A stretch of 64,000 nucleotides of DNA from Haematobia irritans (GCF_050003625.1 NC_134397.1:265602070-265666069), one strand, 5' to 3'; counted from the stretch's first letter, positions 43,866-54,810 are shown. Numbers and translations are program-made. Notes: generated by a model from the sequence alone, not told the origin.

Positions 43866-45733
43866 TTACCCTCCACCATAGAATGGGGTATATAAACTTT
43901 GTCATTCCGTTTGTAACACATCGAAATATTGCTCTAAGACCTCATAAAGTATATATATTCTGGGTCGTGGTGAAATTCTGAGTCGATCTAAGCATGTCTG
44001 TCCGTCCGTCCGTTCGTCTGTTGAAATCACGCTAACTTCCGATCGAAACAAGCTATCGACTTGAAACTTGGCACAAGTAGTTGTTATTGATGTAGGTCGG
44101 ATGGTATTGCAAATAGGCCATATCGGTCCATTTTTACGTATAGCCCCCATATAAACCGACGCTCATATTTGGCTTGAGGAAACTCTTGGAGGAGCAAATT
44201 TCATCCGATCCGGTTAAAATTTGGTACGTGGTGTAAGTATATGAACACTAACGACCATGCAAAAATTGGTCCATATCTTTCCATAATTATATATGGCCCC
44301 TATATAAACCGATCCCCGTATTTGGCTTGCGGAGCCTCTAACAGAAGCAAATTTCATCCGATCCGGCTGAAATTTGGTACATGGTGTTAGTATATGGTCT
44401 CTAACAACAATGCAAAATTGGTCTACATCGGTCAATAATTATATATAGCCCCCATAAACCGATCCCCAGATTTGGCCTCCGGAGACTCACGGATGAGCAA
44501 AATGTGCGTCGCTCCGTTAAAGTCCCATGTCTTTGAACTAAGGCTAATTTTCCTTAAAGTAAATAAACACATTTTTTACCCTCCACCTATTTGGTTCAAA
44601 TTTGGTACGTGGTGTCAGTAAATGGTCTCTAACAACCGTGCAGGAATTGTTCCATATCGGTCCCTAAATATATGTAGCCCCATATAAACCGATCCCCAGA
44701 TTTGACCTCCGGATCCGCTTGGAAGAGGACAATTCGCCCGATCCTATTGAAATTTGGTACGTGTTATTAGTATATGATCTATAACAACCATGCAAAAATT
44801 GGTTCATATCGGTCCATAATTATATGTAGCCCCCATTTATACCGATCCCCAGATTTGACCTTCAGAGCTCTTGGAGGAGCAAAATTCATCCGATTTGGTT
44901 AAAATTTGATACGTGGTGAAATTTGGTACATTGCGCTAGTATATGGCCGCTAACAATCATGCAAAATTGGTCCATATCGGTCTATAGTTATATATAGCCG
45001 AAGCGAGCCACCGTGGTGCAATGGTTAGCATGCCCGCCTTGCATACACAAGGTCGTGGGTTCGATTCCTGCTTCGACCGAACACCAAAAAGTTTTTCACG
45101 GTGGGTTTTTTTTCTGAGGGTTTTAAAGCTTCTCTAAGTGGTTTCACTGCAATGTGGAACGCCGTTCGGACTCGGCTATAAAAAGGAGGTCCCTTGTCAT
45201 TGAGCTTAACATGGAATCGGGCAGCACTCAGTGATAAGTGAGAAATTCACCAATGTGGTATCACAATGGACTGAATAGTCTATGTGAGCCTGATACATCG
45301 GGCTGCCACCTAACCTAACCTAACCTATATATAGCCGATCCCCAAATATAATCTACCAAAATTTTATTTCTATAGAAAATTTTGTCAAAATTTCATTGCT
45401 ATAGAAAGTTTTGTCAATATTTTATTTCTATAGAAAATTTTGTCAAAATTTTATTTCTATAGAAAATTTTGTCAACATTTTATTTCTATAGAAAATTTTG
45501 TCAAACTGAATTATATACGTATTTAATCGGCCTTTTTATTTTTGTTTAATATATACCCCGTATGGACAAACTTACAATTGAGAAGACGGTGTTAAGAAGT
45601 TTTAAGATACCTTGCCATCGACAAGTGTTACCGCAACCCAAGTAATTCGATTGGGGATGACAGTATTTAGTACAAGTTTCTATGCAATCCAATGTAGACG
45701 GTACATAAGATGTTCCTCCAAGTATATACTTGT
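43866..45733 (-). mobile_element. Family A element with SINE insertion and internal duplication
   Basis: Right palindrome TACCCTCCACCATAGAATGGGGTA (43867-43890), core, (GTCC)n at about 43998-44015, about six 153-bp monomers interrupted by an 88-base copy of its own right flank (44500-44587) and by a SINE (45002-45325), a short 29-bp block (45355-45505), left unique region, and a left end in which the usual GC hairpin is replaced by GATGTTCCTCCAAG before TATATACTTGT. Confidence 0.78.
45002..45325 (+). mobile_element. tRNA-derived SINE (type 1) with CCTAA tail
   Basis: Head with A box TGGTGCAATGG and B box GGTTCGATTCC (about 45058-45068), body as at 33785 but with a deletion of about 20 bases after GTTTTTCACGGTGG, tail of CCTAA pentamers. 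Perfect 13-bp target duplication TATATATAGCCGA (44989-45001 and 45326-45338) within a family A monomer. Confidence 0.9.
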
Positions 45734-45737
45734 TGAT

Positions 45738-46139
45738 TTAGAGAAATTGTCCTTAAATTAACTGAAATATTGAAACTTTAGATTTAAGATAAAAACGCTT
45801 CAAATATAGGCTAAGACTTATTTTGAGGATTTAACGTCTTTGGTTAAAATTTTTTTTTTTGGAATTAAGACAAAAATTTTTGAGTTTGAAGTATCCGTTA
45901 TAATTTGATTTGTAAAATGGCAGTTGCTTGTACGTGAGTACATTTATTAATAAACCGCGAAAAGAGAATGAAAATTTGTGTCCTAATTTTAATTTTATTG
46001 GTCCTAGATTTAAAGCTAAATAGGTCGCTAATAAAATTTCTTTATTTTAAAGAAGCCACATCTTTGGCCCAGAATCAATACCGAAATCCTTAAGGGTAGG
46101 TCAAAGTCTTTGGATCCAAGTAAACTGTTTTTTGAGTGT
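45738..46139 (-). repeat. Family D AT-rich repeat
   Basis: TTAAATTAACTGAAATATTGAAACTTTAG, ATTTAACGTCTTTGG, TTTTAAAGAAGCCACATCTTTGGCCCAGAATCAATACCGAAATCCTTAAG and terminal TTTTTTGAGTGTA match other D copies. Confidence 0.5.
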
Positions 46140-46300
46140 ATGACAAGCCCATGTTAAACTCATCGCTTCTGCACCGATTTAGACTCATATGACCACTTTA
46201 GGTTAAGATTTCACTCCGATTTACGGGAAATTTTGCACAGAGTAGAATTACCCTTTTAGCAATGTTTGTCCGATATAGATTCATGTGACAACATACACTG
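46140..46300 (-). repeat. Family C monomer fragment
   Basis: CCGATTTAGACTCATATGACCAC...CCGATTTACGGGAAATTTTGCACAGAGTAGAATTA matches a C-type monomer. Truncated on both sides. Confidence 0.55.
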
Positions 46301-46302
46301 AA

Positions 46303-48466
46303 AACAAGTATATACAGCAGTAAATTCGGCCGGGCCGAATTTTAAATACCCACCACCATGAATCAAGTATAATAGTTTACTATGAAAACTCTTCGTCGTA
46401 GTGGGTTACTTGATAATATATAGAATTGTAGGGGGTTTGATGACAAATCTTCTCCCAAACGAGCCAGCTCCCGAAGACAAACTTTAAAAATTCTGCTTAT
46501 GAAGACCAGATAAGATTCTAGATTTATGAGAACCAATTTTGTTTGAGTTTTAGGGAAAATATAAACATATCGTGTATATGTTGAAATTACGCCTTGATTT
46601 AAAATCTTAAATCTGTAGATTTTTCCGCATTTATTTAAATACGATGAGTGAAATCTGGAACTTTTACTTTCAGTTTGAAGCAATTTTCATGATCAGAGCG
46701 CCTGCTATACCCTGAAAGAAGTGTTTTCTTTTTTGAGAAACGTAATTTTAGACAAGCAAAGTTTTCTTTTGACACAAATTTTAGAGACAATCGTTGAATA
46801 AACGAAAACACTTTATAAGAAAAAGAAATTTCGTTTGTCCAAAGTTATTATAGATTACTAATTTCCAGCAAATCGGATAAAAACTACGGATTCTAGAAGC
46901 CCAAGAAATAAAGCCGGGAGATCGGTGTCTATGGGGGCTATACCAAAACATGGACCGATAGGCACCATTTGCTACTCACATATTTGTGATCTTAAAATAC
47001 CTCCAGATTTTCAATTTCAAACAAATCGGCCAGAAAATATAGAAGTAAAAACGAGACATCAGTCTATATGGGGGTTATACCAAAAAATGGACCGATATAC
47101 CTCAATTTCGGCACTCTTATTTCTGGTCTAAAAATACCTCTAGATTTCGAATTTCAGGCAAATCATGTAATAAATACAGTTTATTGTAGCTCAAGAATTT
47201 CAGGCAAAGCGGATGGTAAATATAGTTTCTAGAAGCCCAACAAGGAAAATGGGAGATCGGTCTATATGGGGCTATATCAAAAAATGGACCGATGGGCACC
47301 ATTTTCGGTACACTTTTTTATGGTCCCAAAAGAACTCTAGATTTTCAATTTCAGGAAAATCGGATAGAAAATATAGTTTCTAGAAGCCCAAGAAGCAAAA
47401 TCGGGAAATCAGTCTCTATGGGGTCTATATCAAAACATGGACCGATGAGCACCATTTTCGGCACACCTTTTTATGGTCCTCAAGTACCTCTAGATTTCCA
47501 ATTTCAGGCAAATCGAATGGTAAATATAGTTTCTAGAAGCCCTAAAAGCAAAATCGGGATATCGGTCTATATGGGGGCTATACAAAAAAATTTAGACCGA
47601 TGAGCACCATTTTTGGCACACCTTTTTATGGTCCTCAAATACCTCTATATTTCCAATTTCAGGCAAATTGGATAAAAACTACGGTTTTATAGGCCCAAGA
47701 CTCCAAATCGGGAGGTTGGTTTATATGGGGGCTATATCAAACCATGGACCGATGAGCACCATTTTCGGCACACCTTTTTATGGTCCCAAAATACCTTTAG
47801 ATTTTCAATTTCATACAAATCGGATAGAAAATATTGTTTCTAGACGCGTAAGAAGCAAAATCGGGATATCGGTCTATATGGGGGCTATACCAAAACATGG
47901 ACCGATATGGACCATTTTCAAAACACCTCTTTATAGTCCCACAATACCTATAGATTTCCAATTTCAGGCAAATCGGATGGTAAATATAGTTTCTAGACGC
48001 CCAAGAAGCAAAATCGGGAGATCGGTCTATATGGGGGCTATATCAAAACATGGACCGATACGAACGATTTTCGACACACCTCCTTATGGTCCTAAAATAC
48101 CTCTAGATTTTCAATTTCAGACAAATCGGATAGAAAATACTGTTTCTAGACGCCTAAGAAGCAAAATCGGGAGATCGGTCTATAGGGGGGGCTATACTAA
48201 AACATGGACCGATACGGACCATTTTCGACACACCTCTTTATGGTCCCAAAATACCTCTAGATTTCTAATTTCAGGCAAATCTGATAAAAACTACGGTTTT
48301 TATAGGCCCAAGACCCAAAATCGGGAGGTCGGTTTATATGGGGACTATATCAAAACGTGGACCGATATAGCTCATCTTCGAACTTGACCTGCCTGCAAAC
48401 AAAAAACTAATCTGTGCCAAATTTCGGGACGATAGCGCCATTATTGAAGGCTGTAGCGTGATTACA

Positions 48467-48500
<34 letters not shown>

Positions 48501-48650
48501 GGACAGACGGACATGCTTATATCGTCTTAGAATTTCTCCCTGATCAAGAATATATATACTTTATATAGTCGGAAATCGATATTTCGATGTGTTACAAACG
48601 GAATGACAAACTTATTATACCCCCGTCACCATTTTATGGTGGTGGGTATA
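46303..48650 (+). mobile_element. Full-length family B Helentron-like element
   Basis: Starts ACAAGTATATACAGCAG, hairpin TTCGGCCGGGCCGAA (about 46325-46339), motif TACCCACCACCAT (about 46347-46359), left unique part, about ten B-type 153-bp monomers (about 46870-48370), an expanded (ACAG)n run at about 48468-48502, core, ATTTCGATGTGTTACAAACGGAATGACAAA, and the right palindrome ending GGTGGTGGGTATA at 48650. The 239-residue frame at 47668-48387, the longest in the window, is the 51-codon repeat and not a gene. Confidence 0.87.
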
Positions 48651-48654
48651 AAAA

Positions 48655-49297
48655 AAGCATACTCGGTTCCAAAGATTTTGTCTTTACTTTAAAAAATTTG
48701 GTATTGATTCCGAGCCAAAGAAGCGGAGAATACAAGTAAGGATACTTTTAAGACACAATTCTCTTTTAAATTTAGGTTTTGTGTACTTGCTTGTAGGAAG
48801 CAAATTTTAATTTTTCGCTTTCTCAGCTTTTTTTCTTCATATGCTATAAAAGTCCTTTAAAAACGATTTACCGGCAACTTTATTTTCCAAATTAAGACTC
48901 GACTTCCAGTAGAAGTTATGCTATGTTTGAAGTAAAAAACTTCTTTAAAATAAAGTTTTGAAAAACATGTCCTATATTTGAACGATTTTTTGCTTTGTAG
49001 TCAAGATGCAAAAAGACAACAAATTTAAAGACAATTTCATTAAATTTAAAGAAATTTTCTGAATTATTAAAGTCAAGTTGACCTTAGCCTATAATTTTTT
49101 TTCTTCATGTTAAGATACCCATTTTTAAGTCAAATCGCTTAATTATAAGGACAATACGACTTCATTGAAAAGTTTATCGACTTTTGGACAAGGAAAATAA
49201 CTTTACTTTAGAGAAATGCGTCTTTTACGCTAAGCAAAATTTGTATTCGTATTTTAAAGACGTGAAATCTTTGACAACGACAATATTTTTTTCAGTG
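48655..49297 (+). repeat. Family D AT-rich repeat, longest copy
   Basis: TCGGTTCCAAAGATTTTGTCTTTAC...TTGGTATTGATTCCGAGCCAAAG...TTGACCTTAGCC...CGTGAAATCTTTGAC: alternates AAAGACAATTT and CTTTAAA words. No TSD or clear termini found; no gene. Confidence 0.45.
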
Positions 49298-49687
49298 AAG
49301 AATTCATAAAATAGTACAAATCATTTAAATTTTGTTGAAAAAATTCTAAATCCAATCTGAAAAAATTGTGAATTTTTGAAAATATTTGAGGTCAAATGTT
49401 TCAGACAAGCTTTAGAATCCATTAAAAATTATAAAAAAAAACTATATAAATAATTTATTTGACAAAGTATCACAGAATTTTTTAATTTACATCCAAGACA
49501 TTGAATTTGCATCACACCTAAAGAAGTGATGCAAATTCACTGCAACGGCTGTTGAATTGGAGGACTTCCGTCCTATGACAAGCCCATGTTAAATTCATCG
49601 CTTCTGCGTCAATTTTTGCACCACTTCCGGATCCAAAAAGAACATTTACATTACATTTTTGGCGACGCTTTTTTTTTTTGCTGGGAA
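49298..49687 (+). repeat. CCCAGCAAA-type element part
   Basis: 49310-49440 is the inverse of about 61010-61150 (AAATCATTTAAATTTTGTTG, GAGGTCAAATGTTTC). The segment ends TTTTTTTTTTGCTGGG at 49687 after ACTTCCGGATCCAAAAAG. It contains the hairpin 49502-49539. Confidence 0.5.
49502..49539. repeat. Perfect 14-bp hairpin
   Basis: TGAATTTGCATCAC (49502-49515), spacer of 10, exact inverse GTGATGCAAATTCA (49526-49539). Confidence 0.88.
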
Positions 49688-49689
49688 TG

Positions 49690-50096
49690 TGTGTCAAATT
49701 TGGTCAATATCGAGTGAGATTTAGACAAATTTCCGATTTGGGCAAATGTGTCCAAAATACCGCCAAAACTTTAAAAATTACTCGAAATGTCCTATACCTC
49801 TAATACATATCTATCGGCCGATATATCATAAGTTCACTTTTGAAAAATCGCATACAAATGGCTTTAGATTAAAATATTTCCCATATTTGTTACTAACATT
49901 GTACTCCGCCCCATAGCATTAGCCATAGAATTTAAGTCTGGAGATTTTGTATAAGCCAAAAAAATTGTGTACAAATCGGTTCAGATTTTAATTAAGATAT
50001 ATGGGAACATAAACTTTTATATATACTTTTATATATAACACCCAACAAATTTGAAGGAAGTGAGATGGTATTGAAAATGTAGATCTACAAAGTCGT
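49690..50096 (-). repeat. Family C left-part relic
   Basis: CAAATTTCCGATTTGGGCAAATGTG, TCTAATACATATCTATCGGCCGATATATCATAAG and AACACCCAACAAATTTGAAGGAAGTGAGATGGTATTGAAAATGTAGATCTAC follow the left unique region of C (52030-52690). The left end is replaced by an AT-rich MITE. Confidence 0.65.
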
Positions 50097-50309
50097 GCAA
50101 AAAAACATTTTTCTGATTTAATCACAAAATTATTGATCCAATTAACTTTTTAATTGAAATGTCTTCAATCACGAAAATGATAGTATTAATCACAGTTTTA
50201 ATTGAGCATCAAAAAATTACTCGATTAAAACATTAATTAACAAATTTCAATTAATTTTTTAATTGATTCAATTAAATTTTTAATTGATGTTGATTGCAAT
50301 ATTCATTAA
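50097..50309. repeat. First part of AT-rich MITE hosting C and B
   Basis: GCAAAAAAACATTTTTCTGATTTAATCAC...TTGATGTTGATTGCAATATTCATTAA matches 27243-27455 and continues at 54586 (TTTTTAATACTTTTTAATTTGATTC...GAGTTTGATTAAAAAGTTAG), so the two Helentron-like elements between were inserted into it. Confidence 0.7.
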
Positions 50310-52732
50310 TTATACCCTGCTCCACACTGTGGAACAGGGTATTATAAGTTAGTGCATATGTTTGCAACACCCAGAAGGAGACGAGATAGACACATGGTGT
50401 CTTTGACAAAAATGCTCAGGGTGGGCTCCTGAGTCGACATAGCCATGTCCGCCTGTCCGTCTGTCCGTGAACACATTTTTGTAATCAAAGTCTAGGTCGC
50501 AGTTTTAGTCCAATCGACTTAAAATTCGGCACAAGTATGTGCTTTGGCTCAGAATAGATCCCTATTGATTTTGGAAGAAATCGGTTCAGATTTAGATATA
50601 GCTCCCATATATATCTTTCGCCCGATATGGACTAATACGGTCCCAGAAGCCAGAGTTTTACCCCACTTTGGTTGAAATTTTGCACAGAGAGTAGAATTAG
50701 TAGTGTGTCAAGTGTTCCAAATTTTATTGAAATCGGTTCAGATTTAGATATAGCTCCCATATATAGCTTTCGCCCGATTTACACTCATATGACCACAGAG
50801 GCCAATTTTTTGCTCCGATTTAGTTGAAATTTTGCACAGGGAGTAGAATTAGCATTGTAGCTATGCGTGAAAAATTTGGTTGAAATCGGTTCAGATTTAG
50901 ATATAGCTCCCATATATAGCTTTCGCCCGATTTACACTCATATGACCCCAGAGGCCAATTTTTTGCTCCGATTTAGTTGAAATTTTGCACAGGGAGTAGA
51001 ATTAGCATTGTAGCTATGCGTGCCAAATTTGGTTGAAATCGGTTCAGATTTAGATATAGCTCCCATATATAGCTTTCGCCCGATATACACTCATATGACC
51101 CCAGAGGCCAATTTTTTGCTCCGATTTAGTTGAAATTTTGCACAGGGAGTAGAATTAGCATTGTAGCTATGCGTGAAAAATTTGGTTGAAATCGGTTCAG
51201 ATTTAGATATAGCTCCCATATATAGCTTTCGCCCGATTTACACTCATATGACCCCAGAGGCCAATTTTTTGCTCCGATTTAGTTGAAATTTTGCACAGGG
51301 AGTAGAATTAGCATTGTAGCTATGCGTGAAAAATTTGGTTGAAATCGGTTCAGATTTAGATATAGCTCCCATATATAGCTTTCGCCCGATTTACACTCAT
51401 ATGACCCCAGAGGCCAATTTTTTGCTCCGATTTAGTTGAAATTTTGCACAGGGAGTAGAATTAGCATTGTAGCTATGCGTGCCAAATTTGCTTGAAATCG
51501 GTTCAGATTTAGATATAGCTCCCATATATAGCTTTCGCCCGATATACACTCATATGACCACAGAGGCTAATTTTTTGCTCCGATTTAGTTGAAATTTTGC
51601 AGAGGGAGTAAAATTAGCATTGTAGCTATGCGTGCCAAATTTGGTTGTAATCGGTTCAGATTTAGATATATCTCCCATATATAGCTTTCGCCCGATTTAC
51701 ACTCATATGACCACAGAGGCCAATTTTTTGCTCCGATTTAGTTGAAATTTTGCACAGGGAGTAGAATTAGCATTGTAGCTATGCGTGACAAATTTGGTTG
51801 AAATCGGTTCAGATTTAGATATAGCTCCCATATATAGCTTTCGCCCGATTTACACTCATAAGCCCACAGACGCCAATTTTTAACTCCGATTTAGTTGAAA
51901 TTTTGCACAGGGAGTAGAATTAGCATTGTAGCTATGCGTACCAAATTTGGTTGAAATCGGTTCAGATGTAGATATAGCTCCCATATATATGTTTTTCTGA
52001 TTTCGACAAAAATGGTCAAAATACCAACATTTTCCTTGTAAAATCGCCACTGCTTAGTCGCAAAAATGACTCTAATTTTCCAAACTTCTAATACATGTAT
52101 ATCGAGCGATAAATCATAAATAACGAAGTTTCCTTAAAATTGCTTCAGATTTAAATGTTTAAATGTTAAATTTTGAGTCTAAAGATTTTGTAAAAGTCTA
52201 TCAAATTCTGTCCAAATCGAGTGATATTTAAATGTATGTATTTGGGACAAACCTTTATATATAGGTTAGGTTAGGTTATGTGGCAGCCCGATGTATCAGG
52301 CTCACTTAGACTATTCAGTCCATTGTGATACCACAGTGGTGAACTTCTCTCTTATCACTGAGTGCTGCCCGATTCCATGTTAAGCTCAATGACAAGGGAC
52401 CTCCTTTTTATAGCCGAGTCCGAACGGCGTTCCACATTCCAGTGAAACCACTTAGAGAAGCTTTGAAACCCTCAGAAATGTCACCAGCATTACTGAGGTG
52501 GGATAATCCACCGCTGAAAAACTTTTTGGTGTTCGGTCGTAGCAGGAATCGAACCCACGACCTTGTGTATGCAAGGCGGGCATGCTAACCATTGCACCAC
52601 GGTGGCTCCCAACCTTTATATATAACACCCAACACATTTGACGGATGTGATATGGTATCGAAAATTTAGATCTACACAGTGGTGCAGGGTATAATATAGT
52701 CGGCCCCGCCCGACTTTAGACTTTCCCTACTT
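50310..52732 (-). mobile_element. Full-length family C Helentron-like element
   Basis: Right palindrome TACCCTGCTCCACACTGTGGAACAGGGTA (about 50312-50340), ATGGTGTCTTTGAC, core, (GTCC/GTCT)n at about 50446-50466, about nine C-type monomers at exact 153-base spacing (GATTTAG at 50741, 50894, 51047), the left unique region interrupted by a SINE (52264-52610), left motif GTGGTGCAGGGTATA, hairpin AGTCGGCCCCGCCCGACT (about 52701-52718) and the terminus CTACTTGT at 52732. It abuts the right end of a B element with no bases between. Confidence 0.88.
52264..52610 (-). mobile_element. tRNA-derived SINE (type 1) with CCTAA tail
   Basis: Minus-strand copy: tail seen as GGTTAGGTTAGGTTA at 52264, head with B box GGAATCGAACC (about 52545-52555) and A box CCATTGCACCA (about 52592-52602) near 52600. 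A perfect 14-bp target duplication AACCTTTATATATA flanks it (52250-52263 and 52611-52624). Inserted in the left unique region of element C. Confidence 0.92.
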
Positions 52733-54585
52733 GTTATACCCACCACCATAGAATGGTGACGGGGGTATAATAAGTTTGTCATTCCGTTTGTAACGCATCG
52801 AAATATCGATTTCCGACTATATAAAGTATATATATTCTTGATCAGGGAGAAATTCTAAGACGATATAACGATGTCCGTCTGTCCGTCTGTCTGTCTGTCT
52901 GTTGTAATCACGCTACAGTCTTCAATAATGAAGCAATCGTGCTGAAATTTTGTACAAACTCGTCTTTTGTCTGCAGGCAGGTCAAGTTCGAAGATGGGCT
53001 GTATCGGTCCAGGTTTTGATATAGTCCCCATATAAACCGACCTCCCGATTTGGGGTCTTGGGCTTATAGAAACCGTAGTTTTTATCCAATTTGCCTGAAA
53101 TTTGGAATCTGGAGGTATTTTGTGACCGTAAAGAGGTGTGCCAAAAATGGTGAGTATCGGTCCACGTTTTGGCATAGCCCCCATATAGACCGATCTCCCG
53201 ATTTTACTTCTTGGGCTTATAGAAACCGCAGTTTTTATTCAATTTACCTGAAATTGGAAATCTAGAGGTATTGTCGGACCACAAATACGTGTGCCGAAAA
53301 TTGTGAGTATTGGTCCATATTTTGGTATAGCCCCCATATAGACCCATCTCCCGATTTTACTTCTTTGGCTTATAGAAATCGCAATTTTTATTCAATTTAC
53401 CGGAAATTGGAAATCTAGAGGTATTGTAGGACCACAAATGCGTGTGCCAAAAATTGTGAGTATCGGTCCATATTTTGGTATAGCCCCCATATAGACCGAT
53501 CTCTTGATTTTACTTCTTGGGCTTATAGAAACCGCAGTTTTTATTCAATTTACCTGAAAATGGAAATCGAGAGGTATTGTAGGACCACAAATACGTGTGC
53601 CAAAAATTGTGAGTATCGGTCCATATTTTGGTATAGCCCCCATAAAGACCCATCTCCCGATTTTACTTCTTTGGCTTATAGAAATCGCAGTTTTTATTCA
53701 ATTTACCGGAAATTGGAAATCTAGAGGTATTGTAGGACCACAAATACGTGTGCCAAAAATTTTGAGTATCGGTCCATGTTTTGGTATGTTCCCCATATAA
53801 AACGACCTCCCGATTTGGGGTCTTGGGCTTATAGAAACCTTATTTTTTATCCAATTTGTCTGAAATTGGAAATCTAGAGATATTTAGGTGAGGATCGGTC
53901 CATATTTTGGTATAGCCCCCATATAGACCGATTTCCCGATTTTACTTCTTGGGCTTCTAGAATCCGAAGTTTTTATCCTATTTGCCTGAAATTGGAAATC
54001 TAGAGGTATTTTCGGGTCATAAAGAGGTGTGCCGAAAACGGTGAGTATCGGTCCATATTTCAGTATAGCCCCCATAAGAACGATCTCCCGATTTAACTCC
54101 TTGGGTTTCTAGAAACCGTAGTTTTTATCTGATTTGCCTGAAATTGTAAATATTCTGGTATTTTAGGCTCACAAAAACGTGTATCGGATTAGGTTTTTAT
54201 AGGTCCATTTGGTAATGCCTCCATATAGACCGACTTCACTTCTTGAGGGTGTAGAAGGCGCACTGATGATGAAAATTGCTTGAAACTCAATGTAAAATTT
54301 CCAGATTTTACTTCTACAGATTTAAGATTTCAAATCAAGACGTTATTTTATAATTTTCTTGCACACTTAAAGAGATGTTAATGATTCCTCTAAAACTCAA
54401 ACAAAAATGGTTCTTATAAATCCAGAATCTGATATAGTCCTCATGGATGAAATCTTTAAATTTATCTTCGGGAAGTGTCCTCATGCCCTCCTGAAATTTC
54501 AAAGGAAACCCTAATATTTGGTTCATGGTGGTGGGTATTTAAGATTCGGCCCGGCCGAACTTACTGCTGTATATACTTGTTTTTT
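52733..54585 (-). mobile_element. Full-length family B Helentron-like element
   Basis: Right end TATACCCACCACCATAGAATGGTGACGGGGGTATA (52735-52769), core, (GTCT/GTCC)n at about 52871-52901, about eight B-type 153-bp monomers (52980-54260), left unique region (GCGCACTGATGATGAAAATTGCTTG...), left motif ATGGTGGTGGGTA, hairpin TTCGGCCCGGCCGAA (about 54546-54560), terminus ACTTGT. Intact in all modules; encodes no protein. Confidence 0.88.
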
Positions 54586-54810
54586 ATTAAAAACGACACT
54601 ATTTTTAATCACTATAGTATAGTTCTATAATTATTTTTAATACTTTTTAATTTGATTCAAAAATTTATTTTAATTAAAAAGTTTTTAAAAAATATCTATA
54701 ATTTTTTAACTTACTTACTCTTCCGAGTTTGATTAAAAAGTTAGTTATATCAATTAATTTTTTACTTGAATATTTAAAAAAAAATCAGTCATTGAATTAA
54801 TTGACTTACC
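54586..54810. repeat. Second part of AT-rich MITE
   Basis: Continuation of 50097-50309; ends TTGAATTAATTGACTTAC where a small MITE begins. Confidence 0.6.

Noticed and set aside
47668..48387. 239-residue open frame, longest in the window
   Set aside because: It is a 51-residue motif repeated through the B-type 153-bp array; the same arrays are open on the other strand in other copies. No domain, no start context, no codon pattern of a gene.
52264..52280. Interstitial telomere sequence (TTAGG repeats)
   Set aside because: The pentamers are the tail of a SINE with perfect target duplications; three copies show the same arrangement.
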